Part shown: positions 44,264 through 53,112 of the stretch, in pieces
How the letters are laid out: every line of letters starts with the position of its first letter
How positions within the stretch are numbered: the stretch's first letter is position 1
Source of the DNA: Actinomadura rifamycini DSM 43936
Lineage (GTDB): Bacteria > Actinomycetota > Actinomycetes > Streptosporangiales > Streptosporangiaceae
Assembly (NCBI RefSeq): GCF_000425065.1
Contig: NZ_AULB01000007.1
Span: 124,001-188,000, forward strand
DNA length: 64,000 nucleotides
Reading direction: 5' to 3'
The notes under the pieces: model-generated
The model's input: only the letters and a program-made list of their open reading frames with translations
What the model was told of the DNA's origin: nothing
The model's database searches: none
Program-made: the position numbers and the translations under genes

Positions 44264-45022
44264 ATGGGAGAGACCACCGAGACCGGCCTGCCGCGCGCCG
44301 TCGCGATCGCCTGGGGCGTCCACGACGTCCCGCAGCGCGGCCCGAGCCGGGGGCTGACGCACGAGCGGATCGTGGCCGCCGCGATCGAGATCGCCGACGC
44401 GCACGGGCTCGGGGCCGTGACCATGCAGGCGGTGGCGAAGTCGCTCGACTTCACCACCATGTCGCTCTACCGGTACGTGTCCAGCAAGGACGAGCTCCTG
44501 CGCCTCATGCAGGACGCCGCGGTCACCATGCCCGAGAAGGTCGAGCTGCCGGACGACTGGCGCGACGCCCTGCGGGTGTGGGCGGACCTGGTCCGGGACG
44601 CCTACCGCGCCCACCCCTGGGCGCTCGAACTCCCGCGCGGGCAGACCGCCGTCCTCATGCCCCGCACGATCCGCACCGCCGACCTCGGGCTCGCGGCGAT
44701 GGCGGGCCTCGACCTGTCCGACGGCGAGAAGGTCGGCGCCATCCTCCTCATCTCCCAGCACGTCGCCGCGATGGTGGAGCTGGAGCGGTCGCTCGCGGCC
44801 GAGGGCGGCGTCGTCGCCACGCCGGAAGGGGTGGAGATGCTGCGCCGCGCCATCACCCCCGACCGCTTCCCGCACATCGCCGGGGTCATGGCCGCCGGGG
44901 GCTACATCGTCGACGCCCCCGCGCACCCGGACGACCCCGAGGGCGTGGACGCCGAGTACGCCTTCGGCCTCGACCTGCTCATCGCCGGCCTGGAGTCCCT
45001 CGAACGCCGCGGCCGGGAGTAG
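44264..45022 (+). CDS. TetR-family transcriptional regulator
   Basis: The 252-residue protein has a TetR helix-turn-helix near residues 30-75 (LTHERIVAAAIEIADAHGL, TMQAVAKSLDFTTMSLYRYVSSKDELLRLM) and a TetR_C-type ligand-binding domain. It is divergent from the DrrAB-like exporter, the classic layout for drug-responsive repressors; the repeat array between them is its likely operator. ATG 44264 is the first in-frame start after the operator; GGAGGTGAG at 44243-44251 lies somewhat far upstream, so the start could be slightly different. It ends three bases from the convergent NUDIX gene. Confidence 0.93.
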   Translation: MGETTETGLPRAVAIAWGVHDVPQRGPSRGLTHERIVAAAIEIADAHGLGAVTMQAVAKSLDFTTMSLYRYVSSKDELLRLMQDAAVTMPEKVELPDDWRDALRVWADLVRDAYRAHPWALELPRGQTAVLMPRTIRTADLGLAAMAGLDLSDGEKVGAILLISQHVAAMVELERSLAAEGGVVATPEGVEMLRRAITPDRFPHIAGVMAAGGYIVDAPAHPDDPEGVDAEYAFGLDLLIAGLESLERRGRE

Positions 45023-45025
45023 CCG

Positions 45026-45673
45026 TCACGGCCGGACGAACGGGGGCAGCGACCGGCGCCGGGCGCCGAGCAGCGCCGCCAGCGTGAACGAGTCGGTCAG
45101 TTCGCCGTCGTCCTGGAGGTCGTCGAGGGCGCAGGGGTCGAACAGGGCGACGCTCTCGATGCCCTCGTCGGCGGCGGCGCGGCGGGGCGCGTCGACGCGG
45201 GCCCAGAACAGGTCGGCCGCGCCGCCCGTGATGCCGGTGTCGGCGTGGACCCGCCCCAGCGGCGTCAGGTCCCGCGCGGTCGCCCCGATCTCCTCGCGGA
45301 GTTCGCGCCGGGCCGTGTCCGCCGCGGACTCGCCCGGGCAGGCGAAGCCCCGGGGGATCTCCCAGTGCCACCGCCGGGTCGCATGGCGGAAGTGCCGGAC
45401 GAGGACGACCCGGTCGCCGCACACGGGGAGGACGGCGGCGCCCGCGCCGCCCGCCGTCGGCAGGATGCGGACGTGACCGCCGACGGAGCCGTCCGGGAAC
45501 TCCACCGCGTCGCGCACGACGGTGATGTAGGGGTCGCGGTAGCGGACGCCGTACGGGCCGCCGCCGGCCGGCGCGGACGGCAGGAGCCGCACGGGCGCGC
45601 CGGGCGGTTCGGCGAACGCCTCCGGCCGCTCCCGCCGGAGGCGCTCGTACGCGGCGGCCGGGTCGTCGCTCAC
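45026..45673 (-). CDS. NUDIX hydrolase coupled to an unknown protein
   Basis: GTG 45673 overlaps the preceding stop (GTGA). The 215-residue product has the full NUDIX box GFACPGESAADTARRELREEIG with all consensus Gly/Glu/Arg-Glu/Glu-Glu positions, so pyrophosphohydrolase activity is likely. The N-terminal 45 residues precede a typical ADP-ribose pyrophosphatase-like core (RYRDPYITVVRDAVEFPDG). The substrate could be ADP-ribose or another nucleoside diphosphate. It is translationally coupled to the uncharacterised 510-aa gene upstream, so the two very likely act together. Confidence 0.93.
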   Translation of the reverse strand: MSDDPAAAYERLRRERPEAFAEPPGAPVRLLPSAPAGGGPYGVRYRDPYITVVRDAVEFPDGSVGGHVRILPTAGGAGAAVLPVCGDRVVLVRHFRHATRRWHWEIPRGFACPGESAADTARRELREEIGATARDLTPLGRVHADTGITGGAADLFWARVDAPRRAAADEGIESVALFDPCALDDLQDDGELTDSFTLAALLGARRRSLPPFVRP

Positions 45674-47202
45674 TCCGCCTCGCGCGACTGGTCGGCCCCG
45701 TTCTGCGCCGGGTCGATCCGGGTGCCGTGCGCCGCGAGCCAGTCGATGATCTTCTGCGCCTCGCGGGCGGGATCGTCCATTCGCAAGTCCATGATCTGCG
45801 CGGTGTTCTCGATGCGGTGGCGGGCCCGGGACTCCAGCAGCCGGCCGAGCCCGAGCCGGACGGTGACGCGCGCGGCCCGGCCGAGCGCCATCGCCGCGGC
45901 GTCGCCGACGACCTCGTACCCGATCGCGTGGTCGTTCATGTAGACCACGTTGATCGTCACCGCGCCGATGTCGATGGCCAGCTCCGCCAGCCCCCGGAAC
46001 CGGCGGCCGGCGCCGTCCTGCCAGTTGGCGGCGTGGATCTCCTCGGCCTTCTCCAGCATCGCGACGTACGCGCCGGTGACCGCGGCGGCGCCGCCCGCGT
46101 CGGACGCGACGTCCTCCACGGAGGCGGTGCCGAGCAGCCCGGCGAAGGTGTCGCGGTACACCCGCCACTCGCGTTCCGCGCGCACCTCGCGGATGTCCGC
46201 CAGGGTCAGCCGGTCGAGGCTCGGCACCCGCTCCAGCAGGCCCTGCACGCTCTCGAAGGTCAGGTCGCGGATCATCCGGACGACCTGGTCGGCGTCGGTG
46301 CCGGCGAGGGCCCGCCGCCCGGTCCGCGACCGGTCGGCGATGCCCTCCTGCAGCGCCGTGCGGCGCGGCGACCCGCCGGGGGTGATGGCGTACACGTCGA
46401 TCGCGTCGGCGAGGTTCGTGCTGTACTTCAGGTCGAGCAGCTGCTTCAGCGGCGCGACGTGCGGCAGGTTCCGGTCGTACTCGCGGGCCGCGACGTCGCC
46501 GCCCTCGCCGACGATGAACCGCTCGTAGAGCATCTGCCGGGTCACCGGGATCCCGCTGTTGGTGCGCTCGAACGCCCACGCGGCCACCTCCCTGAGGTGG
46601 CCGCACACCGCGTCGGCCTCCTCCTCGCCCAGCCCGAGGTCGCGCCGCAGGGACGGCGCGCGGAACTTCCCGAGCCGGGTGAGGAAGTTCTCGAAGCCGT
46701 CGCTCATCTGCAGGACGAGCTCCGAGTACGCCGCGTCGTCCCAGGCGAGGCGGAGGCACGACATGGGGGTGGTCTCCGCGACGGCCCGCCATCCCTCGAA
46801 CCCCTCGGTCACGTGGAACGCCGGGGCGGTCCGCGGGACGGGCGACGTCTCGTCCATGAGGAACGGAATGATCGTCCCGTCGGCCAGCAGGGCGCGGAAC
46901 GCCTTCCGGTCGAGGCCGTCCCGGACGAAGTCCCGGTACACGATCGCGCTGTTGTACAGGTACGCCCGGTTGACGATGACCTTCTCGGTGTTCAGCAGCG
47001 CCCGCAGGTACTCGCGCCGCGCCCGGCGCCGCTGCTCGGCGGCGATCGCCCCGGTGACCCGCCCGGCCCGCAGCGCCCTGGCGAGCAGCTCGTCGTCCAG
47101 CCAGTGGTTGTCCAGCGACTGCGGCACGGCGGTGATCGTCCCGGCGAGGTCGCCGGCGCCGAGTTGCTCGAAGGAGACGTCCCCTTCGTGGTGCGCGACC
47201 AT
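45670..47202 (-). CDS. Uncharacterised 510-aa protein coupled to a NUDIX hydrolase
   Basis: ATG 47202 has GAGGAG seven bases upstream. The protein has helical segments throughout with Arg/Glu/Asp enrichment, no membrane span or signal, and the phrases NRAYLYNSAIVYRDFVRDGL, AFERTNSGIPVTRQMLYERF, VYAITPGGSPRRTALQEG and INVVYMNDHAIGYEVVGDAA. I do not recognise a known family or catalytic motif. GTGA overlap with the NUDIX gene implies a two-gene unit. Possibilities include a nucleotide-metabolism sensor or a defence pair, but nothing here establishes a function. It is divergent from nothing and downstream of a 79-base gap from the ABC-2 operon. Confidence 0.8.
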   Translation of the reverse strand: MVAHHEGDVSFEQLGAGDLAGTITAVPQSLDNHWLDDELLARALRAGRVTGAIAAEQRRRARREYLRALLNTEKVIVNRAYLYNSAIVYRDFVRDGLDRKAFRALLADGTIIPFLMDETSPVPRTAPAFHVTEGFEGWRAVAETTPMSCLRLAWDDAAYSELVLQMSDGFENFLTRLGKFRAPSLRRDLGLGEEEADAVCGHLREVAAWAFERTNSGIPVTRQMLYERFIVGEGGDVAAREYDRNLPHVAPLKQLLDLKYSTNLADAIDVYAITPGGSPRRTALQEGIADRSRTGRRALAGTDADQVVRMIRDLTFESVQGLLERVPSLDRLTLADIREVRAEREWRVYRDTFAGLLGTASVEDVASDAGGAAAVTGAYVAMLEKAEEIHAANWQDGAGRRFRGLAELAIDIGAVTINVVYMNDHAIGYEVVGDAAAMALGRAARVTVRLGLGRLLESRARHRIENTAQIMDLRMDDPAREAQKIIDWLAAHGTRIDPAQNGADQSREAE

Positions 47203-47281
47203 GTACGGCTCCTCAGTCGACGGTCCTGTCCCTCATCAGACGCCGTGAATGATCCACATGGTTCGGTATCCGCCGCAAGAG

Positions 47282-48874
47282 TCATGCGGCGCGTGCGGCC
47301 CGGCGCGGCACGGGACGGACGGCGGCGGTGAGGACGGCGGCCGCGAGGAGCGCCGCGGCCAGGCCCGCGACGAGCGGCGGGGGCGGGCCGCCGGGGGCGG
47401 CGCCCAGGAAGTCCAGCGGCGCGAGGCCGTTGAACGCCCCGTACCACAGCGGCGGGTAGACGGCCTGGAACACGCGCGGCGTGCGGCTCACCCGCCCGGC
47501 GGCCAGCGCCAGCGACGGGATCAGCAGCGCGCCCCCGAGCCAGGCGGACGCCCCGTCCGTGTCGGCGGCCGCGACCATGCGGGCCAGCGGGGCGAGCCCC
47601 AGCAGCACCGTGACCGCGAACCCGGCCGTCCACTCGGCGAGCAGCCGCCGGACCGGGGACGGGTACGCGCCGAGGAGCCCCTCGACGCCGGCGAGCCGGG
47701 GGCGGGTGCCGAGCCGCGACCACAGCAGGACCGGCCACACCCAGGCCAGCGGCAGGGCGACCGGCGCGACCGCGTCGGACGGGACGGCGAGCGCGGTCGC
47801 CGACAGGCCCGCCGCGACCAGCCACCACCACCGGTTCGCGTCCCGCAGGACGAGCGCCAGCTCGCCCGCGAGCAGCCTGCCGAACGTCCCCCCGCGGACG
47901 GGCGCGGCGGCGGGCAGCCCGCGGTAGGCGTACGCGGGCTCGGGGGCCGGCTCCCGCACCGGAGCCGCGCCGGCGGCCCCGCGCAGGGCCTCCGCCAACC
48001 CCCGGCGGGGACGTCCGCGGGCGGGGTCGAACCGGGCGAACCAGAGGGCGGGCAGCAGCGCCGCGACGACGGCCGCCAGCGTGAGGGACGCGCGCCCGGC
48101 GAGGAACCCGGGCGTGAGCGCGAAGCCGTCCCACGGGAACGCCTCCAGCGGCTCGGGCACCTCCGTCAGGCCGAGGCTGAACGAGTACCCGGACCGCCAC
48201 AGGCCCCGCTCGACCATCGTGGCGCGCAGGCCGTCGACGACGTGCCGGGCGCCGAGCAGGTCGAACGGCGCGCGCTCGGACACGCCCGCGAGGACGCCGG
48301 CCATCCACACGAAGAACCAGCCGACGTTCCCGACGCCGCCCCGCAGCACGGGGACCGTCTCCGACAGCAGCGCCGCCGCGGCCGTGACGGCCACCGCCGG
48401 CAGCGCGATCACGGCGAACGGGACGAGCAGCGCGACGGGGTCGACCCACCGGTCCTCGCCCCGCGCGACCTGCATCACCGCCGCCGTCACCGCGAGGACG
48501 GCCACCATCGAGCCGAGCACCATCGCGTTCGCCAGCCACTTCCCGGCCAGGTAGGCGGTGGTGCGCAGCGGCGACGCGGCGAGCAGCCGCCCCACCCCGG
48601 TGCGCTCGTCGCGGCCCACCGCGCCCCGCACGACGTAGAAGCCGCCGAGCGTCAGCCACAGCGCGCTCGCCAGCGCCGTCGCCGTCCCGACGTAGGCGCT
48701 GCCGTAGACGCCGCGGTGCTCCCCGATGTACATGATCACCAGGCGCCCGCCGGGGTCCGGGACCGCCAGGTAGCCGAGGCCGACCGCCGCCAGCAGCGTC
48801 ACCGCGTAGGCGGGGCGGCGCACCCGGTCGCGGACGTCGCCGAGGGCCGTCCCGCCGATCGCGCGGAGCGTCAT
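47282..48874 (-). CDS. Large ABC-2 type transporter permease
   Basis: ATG 48874 overlaps the ATPase stop (ATGA). The 530-residue protein has about twelve hydrophobic segments in two halves joined by a Pro/Ala/Arg-rich loop (about 300-345), so it may be a fused double permease. The N-terminal half has the GRDERTGVGRLLAASPLRTTAYLAGKWLANA pattern of actinobacterial ABC-2 membrane proteins. It pairs with the ATPase encoded upstream; the operon is probably controlled by the two-component system via the shared 22-bp site. Substrate unknown. Confidence 0.88.
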   Translation of the reverse strand: MTLRAIGGTALGDVRDRVRRPAYAVTLLAAVGLGYLAVPDPGGRLVIMYIGEHRGVYGSAYVGTATALASALWLTLGGFYVVRGAVGRDERTGVGRLLAASPLRTTAYLAGKWLANAMVLGSMVAVLAVTAAVMQVARGEDRWVDPVALLVPFAVIALPAVAVTAAAALLSETVPVLRGGVGNVGWFFVWMAGVLAGVSERAPFDLLGARHVVDGLRATMVERGLWRSGYSFSLGLTEVPEPLEAFPWDGFALTPGFLAGRASLTLAAVVAALLPALWFARFDPARGRPRRGLAEALRGAAGAAPVREPAPEPAYAYRGLPAAAPVRGGTFGRLLAGELALVLRDANRWWWLVAAGLSATALAVPSDAVAPVALPLAWVWPVLLWSRLGTRPRLAGVEGLLGAYPSPVRRLLAEWTAGFAVTVLLGLAPLARMVAAADTDGASAWLGGALLIPSLALAAGRVSRTPRVFQAVYPPLWYGAFNGLAPLDFLGAAPGGPPPPLVAGLAAALLAAAVLTAAVRPVPRRAARAA

Positions 48875-49767
48875 CGGACGCCTCCCGCCGCGAAGCCCGC
48901 CGGTGCGTGCAGCAGCCCGAGGTACACGTCCTCGAGGTCGGGCTCGGCGGGCGACGCGCCGGGGCCGGGCGGCGCGTCCGCGACGACCCGCAGGTGGACG
49001 CCGTTCGCCGTCCGCGCCATCCGGCCGACCGGGTACCGCGCGCGGAGCGCGTCGGCCTCCGGCGGCGACACGAGCAGTTCCCACACGCGGCCCCGCTGCG
49101 ACCGGATCAGCTCCTCCGCCGGGCCCCGGCGCAGCAGCCGCCCCGCCGCGACGATCGCGATGTCGGACGCCGCCGCCTCGACGTCGGAGACGATGTGCGT
49201 CGACAGCATGACCACCCGGTCGGCGGCGAGGTCGGCGAGCATCGCGCGGAACCGCGCCCGCTCCTGCGGGTCGAGGCCCGCCGTCGGCTCGTCCACGACG
49301 ATCACCTTCGGGTCGGCGAGCAGCGCCTGCGCGATGCCGACGCGGCGCAGCATGCCGCCGGAGTAGCCGCCGAGCGGCCGCTTCGCCGCCCCGGTGAGGT
49401 TCACCGTCTCCAGCAGCTCGTCGATGCGGGCCCGCGCCGAGCGCCGCGACAGCCCCTTCGCCGCCGCCAGGTACCCGAGGAACTCGCGCGCCGTCAGGTT
49501 CGGGTAGACACCGAAGTCCTGCGGCAGGTAGCCGAGGTTCCGCCGCAGCGCGTCCGGGTCGGCGACCGCGTCGGCGCCCTCGAACAGCACCCGCCCCGAC
49601 GTCGGGCGGGTCACGGTCGCGGCGATCCGCATCAGCGACGACTTGCCCGCGCCGTTCGGGCCGAGCAGCCCGACCAGTCCCGGGCCGAGCCGTAGCGTCA
49701 CGCCGTCCACGGCCCGCTTGCCGCCCCGGTACACCTTCGTCACGTCCAGCAGTTCGAACACCGTCAC
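48871..49767 (-). CDS. ABC transporter ATP-binding protein
   Basis: The 298-residue ATPase has Walker A GPNGAGKSS, Q-loop LPQDFGVYP, signature YSGGMLRRVGIAQAL, Walker B VIVVDEPTAGLD and H-loop STHIVSDVE. GTG 49767 overlaps the lipoprotein stop (GTGA); GTG 49761 with GGGGGA six bases before is an equally good start and removes two residues. The C-terminal part is typical of bacitracin/daunorubicin-type exporter ATPases. It works with the downstream double permease. Confidence 0.95.
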   Translation of the reverse strand: MTVFELLDVTKVYRGGKRAVDGVTLRLGPGLVGLLGPNGAGKSSLMRIAATVTRPTSGRVLFEGADAVADPDALRRNLGYLPQDFGVYPNLTAREFLGYLAAAKGLSRRSARARIDELLETVNLTGAAKRPLGGYSGGMLRRVGIAQALLADPKVIVVDEPTAGLDPQERARFRAMLADLAADRVVMLSTHIVSDVEAAASDIAIVAAGRLLRRGPAEELIRSQRGRVWELLVSPPEADALRARYPVGRMARTANGVHLRVVADAPPGPGASPAEPDLEDVYLGLLHAPAGFAAGGVR

Positions 49768-50153
49768 TCCCCCGGCCCGCGCAGGTCCGTCGGCTCCCCG
49801 TCGCGCAGCACCCGGACGCCCCGGGGCACCTCGACCCGGAACCGCGCGTCGCAGTTCGCGAAGCCGGTGCAGGTCGCGTCCATCTCGAGGGCGCCGCCCT
49901 CGAGCCGCCACCACGCGTCCGACCAGGGGCTCCGGTCGTCGAACCAGCGGGTGACCTCGACATCTCGCCGGTCGGCCGCGACCACGTCCGTCGGGACGTC
50001 GTGCGCCCGCACGTCCAGCGTCGTCCCGGCGAACGCGAACGTCCGGCTCACCGGGTCGGCCTTGTCGGCGTCCGCGACGCAGCCCCCGGTGGCCCCGGCC
50101 GCCGCCACCACGAGCGCGAACACCGCGAGCGGGCCGGTCTTTCGTGAAACCAT
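49764..50153 (-). CDS. Small lipoprotein heading the ABC-2 operon
   Basis: ATG 50153 has a clean GGAGGG five bases upstream. The 129-residue product has a signal peptide with lipobox GATGGC (Cys about 25), then a short beta-rich domain with two further cysteines (CTGFANC). Parts resemble the start of DUF4097-type domains, but it is far shorter, so I leave it unnamed. Its stop overlaps the ATPase start, so it is the first gene of a coupled operon (lipoprotein, ATPase, permease) and probably the externally exposed component or sensor for the exporter. Confidence 0.8.
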   Translation of the reverse strand: MVSRKTGPLAVFALVVAAAGATGGCVADADKADPVSRTFAFAGTTLDVRAHDVPTDVVAADRRDVEVTRWFDDRSPWSDAWWRLEGGALEMDATCTGFANCDARFRVEVPRGVRVLRDGEPTDLRGPGE

Positions 50154-50167
50154 CGAAACCCTCCTGA

Positions 50168-50188
50168 AGTGCCGAGCCGATCGGCACT
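50168..50188. promoter_or_regulatory. 8-bp inverted repeat before the lipoprotein gene
   Basis: AGTGCCGA (50168-50175) and TCGGCACT (50181-50188) around GCCGA. It lies just upstream of the ribosome binding site, so it may form a leader hairpin or a protein-binding site. Confidence 0.5.
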
Positions 50189-50220
50189 CCACAAGGCTCC
50201 GGCCCGCACGGGGGCCGCCA

Positions 50221-50242
50221 CATCTCCCGTTCGGCAGAGATC
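50221..50242. promoter_or_regulatory. Copy 1 of the 22-bp site shared with the two-component system
   Basis: Begins CATCTCCCGTTCGGCAGAG and is identical over 22 bases to 52114-52135. The ends form the inverted repeat ATCTC-N10-GAGAT. It lies 68 bases upstream of the lipoprotein ATG on the minus strand. Confidence 0.8.
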
Positions 50243-50248
50243 CCGGAG

Positions 50249-51421
50249 TCAGTCCCGGGCCCGGACGGCGGGCAGCACGCACACGACCGACCAGCCGTCC
50301 CCGTCGGGCCCGGCCGCCAGCGTCCCGCCGTGCGCCCGGACGCGCGCGTCCAGCTCGGCGAGCCCGGTGCCGCCCCGCCTCCGCCCCCGGCCCGGCATCC
50401 CGCCCCGGCCGCCCGCGCCGCCGTCGTCGCCGACCCGCAGCTCCACACCGTCCGGCACCGCCGCCACCGCCACCCGCACCCGCGTCGCCCGCCGCGCGTG
50501 CCGCCGGACGTTCGTCAGCGCCTCGAGCACCAGCCGGTACGCCGTCCCGTCCGCCTCGCGCGAGAGGCGTCCGGGCAGCGCCGGGTCCATGTCCAGCTCC
50601 GCGTGCGGCACCCCGGTCCCGCCGAACCGCCCCACCAGCTCCGGCAGATCGCCCAGCCCGTACAGGCGGGTCGGCGGCAGATCGCCGGACGGGCCCTCGT
50701 CGCGCAGCGCCCGCAGCGTCTCGTCCATCGAGTCGAGGGCCCGCAGCGCCGCCTCCTCGATCCGCCGCTGCACCCCCCGCGACCCGTCCGCGTCCAGGTC
50801 CCGCAACTGCGCGGCCTGCGCCTCCAGCACGATCCCCGTCACCTCGTGGGCGACGAAGTCGTGCAGGTCCCGCGCCAGCGCGAGCCGCTGCGACCGCCGC
50901 GCCTCCGCGACCGCCCGCACCCGCCGCCCGTCCAGGTCTCGCAGGTACAGGCCGACCCCGATCGCGCACCCCGCCAGGAACATGAACATCACCGACCCGA
51001 CCGCCAGCGCCTCCACCCGCGCGGGCATCGGCGACCGCAGCGCCGCCCGCGCCGCCAGCCCCAGCGTCGCCGCCGTCAGCGCCGCCGCCAGGACGGCCGC
51101 GCCGCGCGGCGGCTCCCGCCGCACCACCCGTCCGATCAGCACCAGCAGCGCCGGGACCTCCACCGCGGCGTACACCCCGATCGGCGCCTGCGGCCCCCGG
51201 TACACCGCGCTCGCCGCCAGCGACACCGCCACCGTCACCGCCAGCACCGCGCCGAGCCGCACCCCCCGGTACGGCCACCGCGCCAGCACCGCGCCCGCCG
51301 CCACCGCCGCCGGGACCGACGCCACCGGCCCGTACGGCGGCACCGCGAACCCCGACGCCGCGACCACCGCCGCCACCGCCGCGGCGCCGAGCACCCGCGC
51401 CCCCGGCCTAACGCCCCGCAT
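50249..51421 (-). CDS. Sensor histidine kinase (NarL/DesK type)
   Basis: The 390-residue protein has five or six hydrophobic segments in the first 160 residues, then a HisKA_3 domain with [16 protein letters not shown] (phospho-acceptor His187) and an ATPase domain containing the N-box [15 protein letters not shown] and [12 protein letters not shown]. It should autophosphorylate and hand the phosphate to the response regulator encoded immediately upstream (14-base overlap, GGGAGATGG inside the regulator gene). There is no large extracellular loop, so it likely senses within the membrane, as exporter-linked kinases often do. Confidence 0.94.
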   Translation of the reverse strand: MRGVRPGARVLGAAAVAAVVAASGFAVPPYGPVASVPAAVAAGAVLARWPYRGVRLGAVLAVTVAVSLAASAVYRGPQAPIGVYAAVEVPALLVLIGRVVRREPPRGAAVLAAALTAATLGLAARAALRSPMPARVEALAVGSVMFMFLAGCAIGVGLYLRDLDGRRVRAVAEARRSQRLALARDLHDFVAHEVTGIVLEAQAAQLRDLDADGSRGVQRRIEEAALRALDSMDETLRALRDEGPSGDLPPTRLYGLGDLPELVGRFGGTGVPHAELDMDPALPGRLSREADGTAYRLVLEALTNVRRHARRATRVRVAVAAVPDGVELRVGDDGGAGGRGGMPGRGRRRGGTGLAELDARVRAHGGTLAAGPDGDGWSVVCVLPAVRARD

Positions 51422-52058
51422 AACCCATCTCCCAGGCGTGCATCGCGACCCCCACCCGGTTCTTCGCCCCGAGCTTGCGCTGGATCGCCGCCAGATGCGT
51501 CTTCACCGTCCCCGGCGAGATGAACAGCTCCGCCGCGATGTCGGCGTTGCTCTTGCCCTGCGCGACCTGCCCGGCGATCTCCTTCTCCCGCTCCGTCAGC
51601 GGCTCCCGGGGCGGGTCCGGCCGCCGCGCCGGCTCCGTCACGTGCCGCAGCAGCCGCACGGTGACCGACGGGCTGATCAGGCTCTCCCCGCCCACCGCCG
51701 CCCGCACCGCCTCGATCAGCAGCGCCGGCCCCGACCGCTTCAGCACGAACCCGGACGCGCCGTGCCGCAGCGCCGGATAGACGTACTCGTCCAGGTCGAA
51801 CGTCGTCAGGATCACCACCCGGACCCGCACGTCCGCGTCCGGCCCCGCGAGCCGCCGCGTCACCTCGATGCCGTCCAGCCCGGGCATCCGCACGTCCACG
51901 AGCGCCACGTCCGGCCGCAGCCGTCCCGCCAGCCGCAGCGCCTCGACGCCGTCCGCGGCCTCCCCCACCACCTCGATGCCCGGATCGCTCCCGAGGATGT
52001 CCCGCACCCCGCGGCGCACCATCTCCTGATCGTCGGCGATCAGCACCCGGATCGTCAT
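51408..52058 (-). CDS. LuxR/NarL-type response regulator
   Basis: The 216-residue regulator has a receiver with acidic DD near 9-10, phospho-acceptor Asp55 ([10 protein letters not shown]), Thr86 and Lys107, and a C-terminal LuxR helix-turn-helix ([31 protein letters not shown]). It pairs with the overlapping kinase. The 22-bp site 56 bases upstream of its ATG is also found upstream of the ABC-2 operon, so it most likely binds both promoters and autoregulates. Confidence 0.95.
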   Translation of the reverse strand: MTIRVLIADDQEMVRRGVRDILGSDPGIEVVGEAADGVEALRLAGRLRPDVALVDVRMPGLDGIEVTRRLAGPDADVRVRVVILTTFDLDEYVYPALRHGASGFVLKRSGPALLIEAVRAAVGGESLISPSVTVRLLRHVTEPARRPDPPREPLTEREKEIAGQVAQGKSNADIAAELFISPGTVKTHLAAIQRKLGAKNRVGVAMHAWEMGYAGR

Positions 52059-52113
52059 CTCCCCCGGCCCCTTTCGGACATCGCACCAGGATCCCGTCCC
52101 GACGCCGGTACCG

Positions 52114-52135
52114 CATCTCCCGTTCGGCAGAGATC
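52114..52135. promoter_or_regulatory. Copy 2 of the shared 22-bp site, upstream of the two-component genes
   Basis: Identical in 22 bases and in orientation to 50221-50242. It lies 56 bases upstream of the response-regulator ATG and 92 bases before the start of the divergent LuxR-type gene, so it could influence both. Confidence 0.8.
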
Positions 52136-52158
52136 GCCGCAGGTCCCGCCCGGGTCCA

Positions 52159-52187
52159 TCGACTATGGATCACCGGCCGGTTATGCT
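52159..52187 (+). promoter_or_regulatory. Probable promoter of the pseudo-receiver regulator
   Basis: TCGACT at 52159-52164 and TATGCT at 52182-52187 with a 17-base spacer; AAGGG at 52216-52220 is the ribosome binding site of ATG 52227. Confidence 0.5.
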
Positions 52188-52226
52188 CCGTCTTCATACC
52201 TGTCGACGACACCCCAAGGGCAACGG

Positions 52227-52796
52227 ATGAGTGTCGATGAAACGGCCCCCCTGCGCGTGCTCGTGGTGGACGGCGACGCCCGGGCACGCGCCGACGTGAT
52301 CGCCCTGCTGGAAGCCAGCGACGAACTCTCCGTCGTCGCCGACGCCGCCGCCGGGACCGACGCCCTCGCCCTCGCCGAACGCCTCCGCCCCGACATCGTC
52401 CTCGTGGACGCCGCCGCGGCCCGCCTCTCCTCCGCCCTCGCCCGCACCGCCCGCGTGTTCGTCCTCGCCGCACCCGGCGACGGCGCCGCCGCGGCCGCCG
52501 TCCGCGACGGCGCCTGCGGCCACCTCGTCCCCGGCGCCTTCACCGCGCAGGACCTGATCCGCGGCGTCCGCGACGCCTCCCGCGTCTCCCTCGGCCTCTC
52601 CGCCCGCGAAGCCGAGGTCATGGACCTCATCGCCACCGGCCGCTCCAACGGCGAGATCGCCCGCCAGCTCTTCCTCAGCGAGAAGACGATCAAGAACCAC
52701 GTCAACCGCATCTACGCCAAGCTCGGCGTCAGCTCCCGCGCCACCGCCATCGCCCTGTGGCGCGGCATGATGAGCGTCATGCCGGCCAAGGACTGA
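52227..52796 (+). CDS. LuxR-type regulator with atypical receiver
   Basis: ATG 52227 gives 189 residues. The receiver has the acidic pair (VVDGD, residues 14-16) and Asp61 (PDIVLVDAA), but the conserved C-terminal lysine is replaced (GHLVPGAF instead of GYLLK), and the Asp is followed by a run of alanines where MPG is expected. So normal phosphotransfer switching is unlikely. The HTH is intact: [39 protein letters not shown]. No kinase gene is adjacent in the same direction. It may respond to another signal such as a ligand or a protein partner. Confidence 0.92.
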   Translation: MSVDETAPLRVLVVDGDARARADVIALLEASDELSVVADAAAGTDALALAERLRPDIVLVDAAAARLSSALARTARVFVLAAPGDGAAAAAVRDGACGHLVPGAFTAQDLIRGVRDASRVSLGLSAREAEVMDLIATGRSNGEIARQLFLSEKTIKNHVNRIYAKLGVSSRATAIALWRGMMSVMPAKD

Positions 52797-52880
52797 ACCG
52801 ATTCGCACTGGTCCGCAGGGGCTGATACTGTTCTTCCTGTCGCCAGGGACACCGGCCAAGGCCGGAGCCCCGATCGACAG

Positions 52881-52953
52881 GCGCCGTTAGCTCAATTGGC
52901 AGAGCAGCGGACTCTTAATCCGCGGGTTCGGGGTTCAAGTCCCTGACGGCGCA
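52881..52953 (+). tRNA. tRNA-Lys (CTT)
   Basis: Acceptor GCGCCGT at 52881-52887 pairs with ACGGCGC at 52946-52952; anticodon loop CTCTTAA gives CTT (Lys); T-loop TTCAAGT; discriminator A at 52953, CCA not encoded. A GATACT box at 52824-52829 may be its -10. Confidence 0.96.
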
Positions 52954-52966
52954 CCCCGCATCACCA

Positions 52967-53005
52967 GGGCATTCGCAGCGAAAAGCGGATGCCCATCATC
53001 TTTTT
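52967..53005 (+). terminator. Terminator with T-run after tRNA-Lys
   Basis: GGGCATTCGC at 52967-52976 pairs with GCGGATGCCC at 52985-52994 (one G-T pair), 8-base loop, followed by T-rich ATCATCTTTTT. This is the only U-tract-like terminator I found in the window. Confidence 0.8.
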
Positions 53006-53112
53006 CGGCCCCCTCCGGGCCACCGCGGGTTCACCAGGAGAAGCGCCGCCGATACCGGCAAGGCTTGCCCGGCCCGTCCGGTCTGCGGCTCTTTCGTCTT
53101 CTCCGCCAATCG

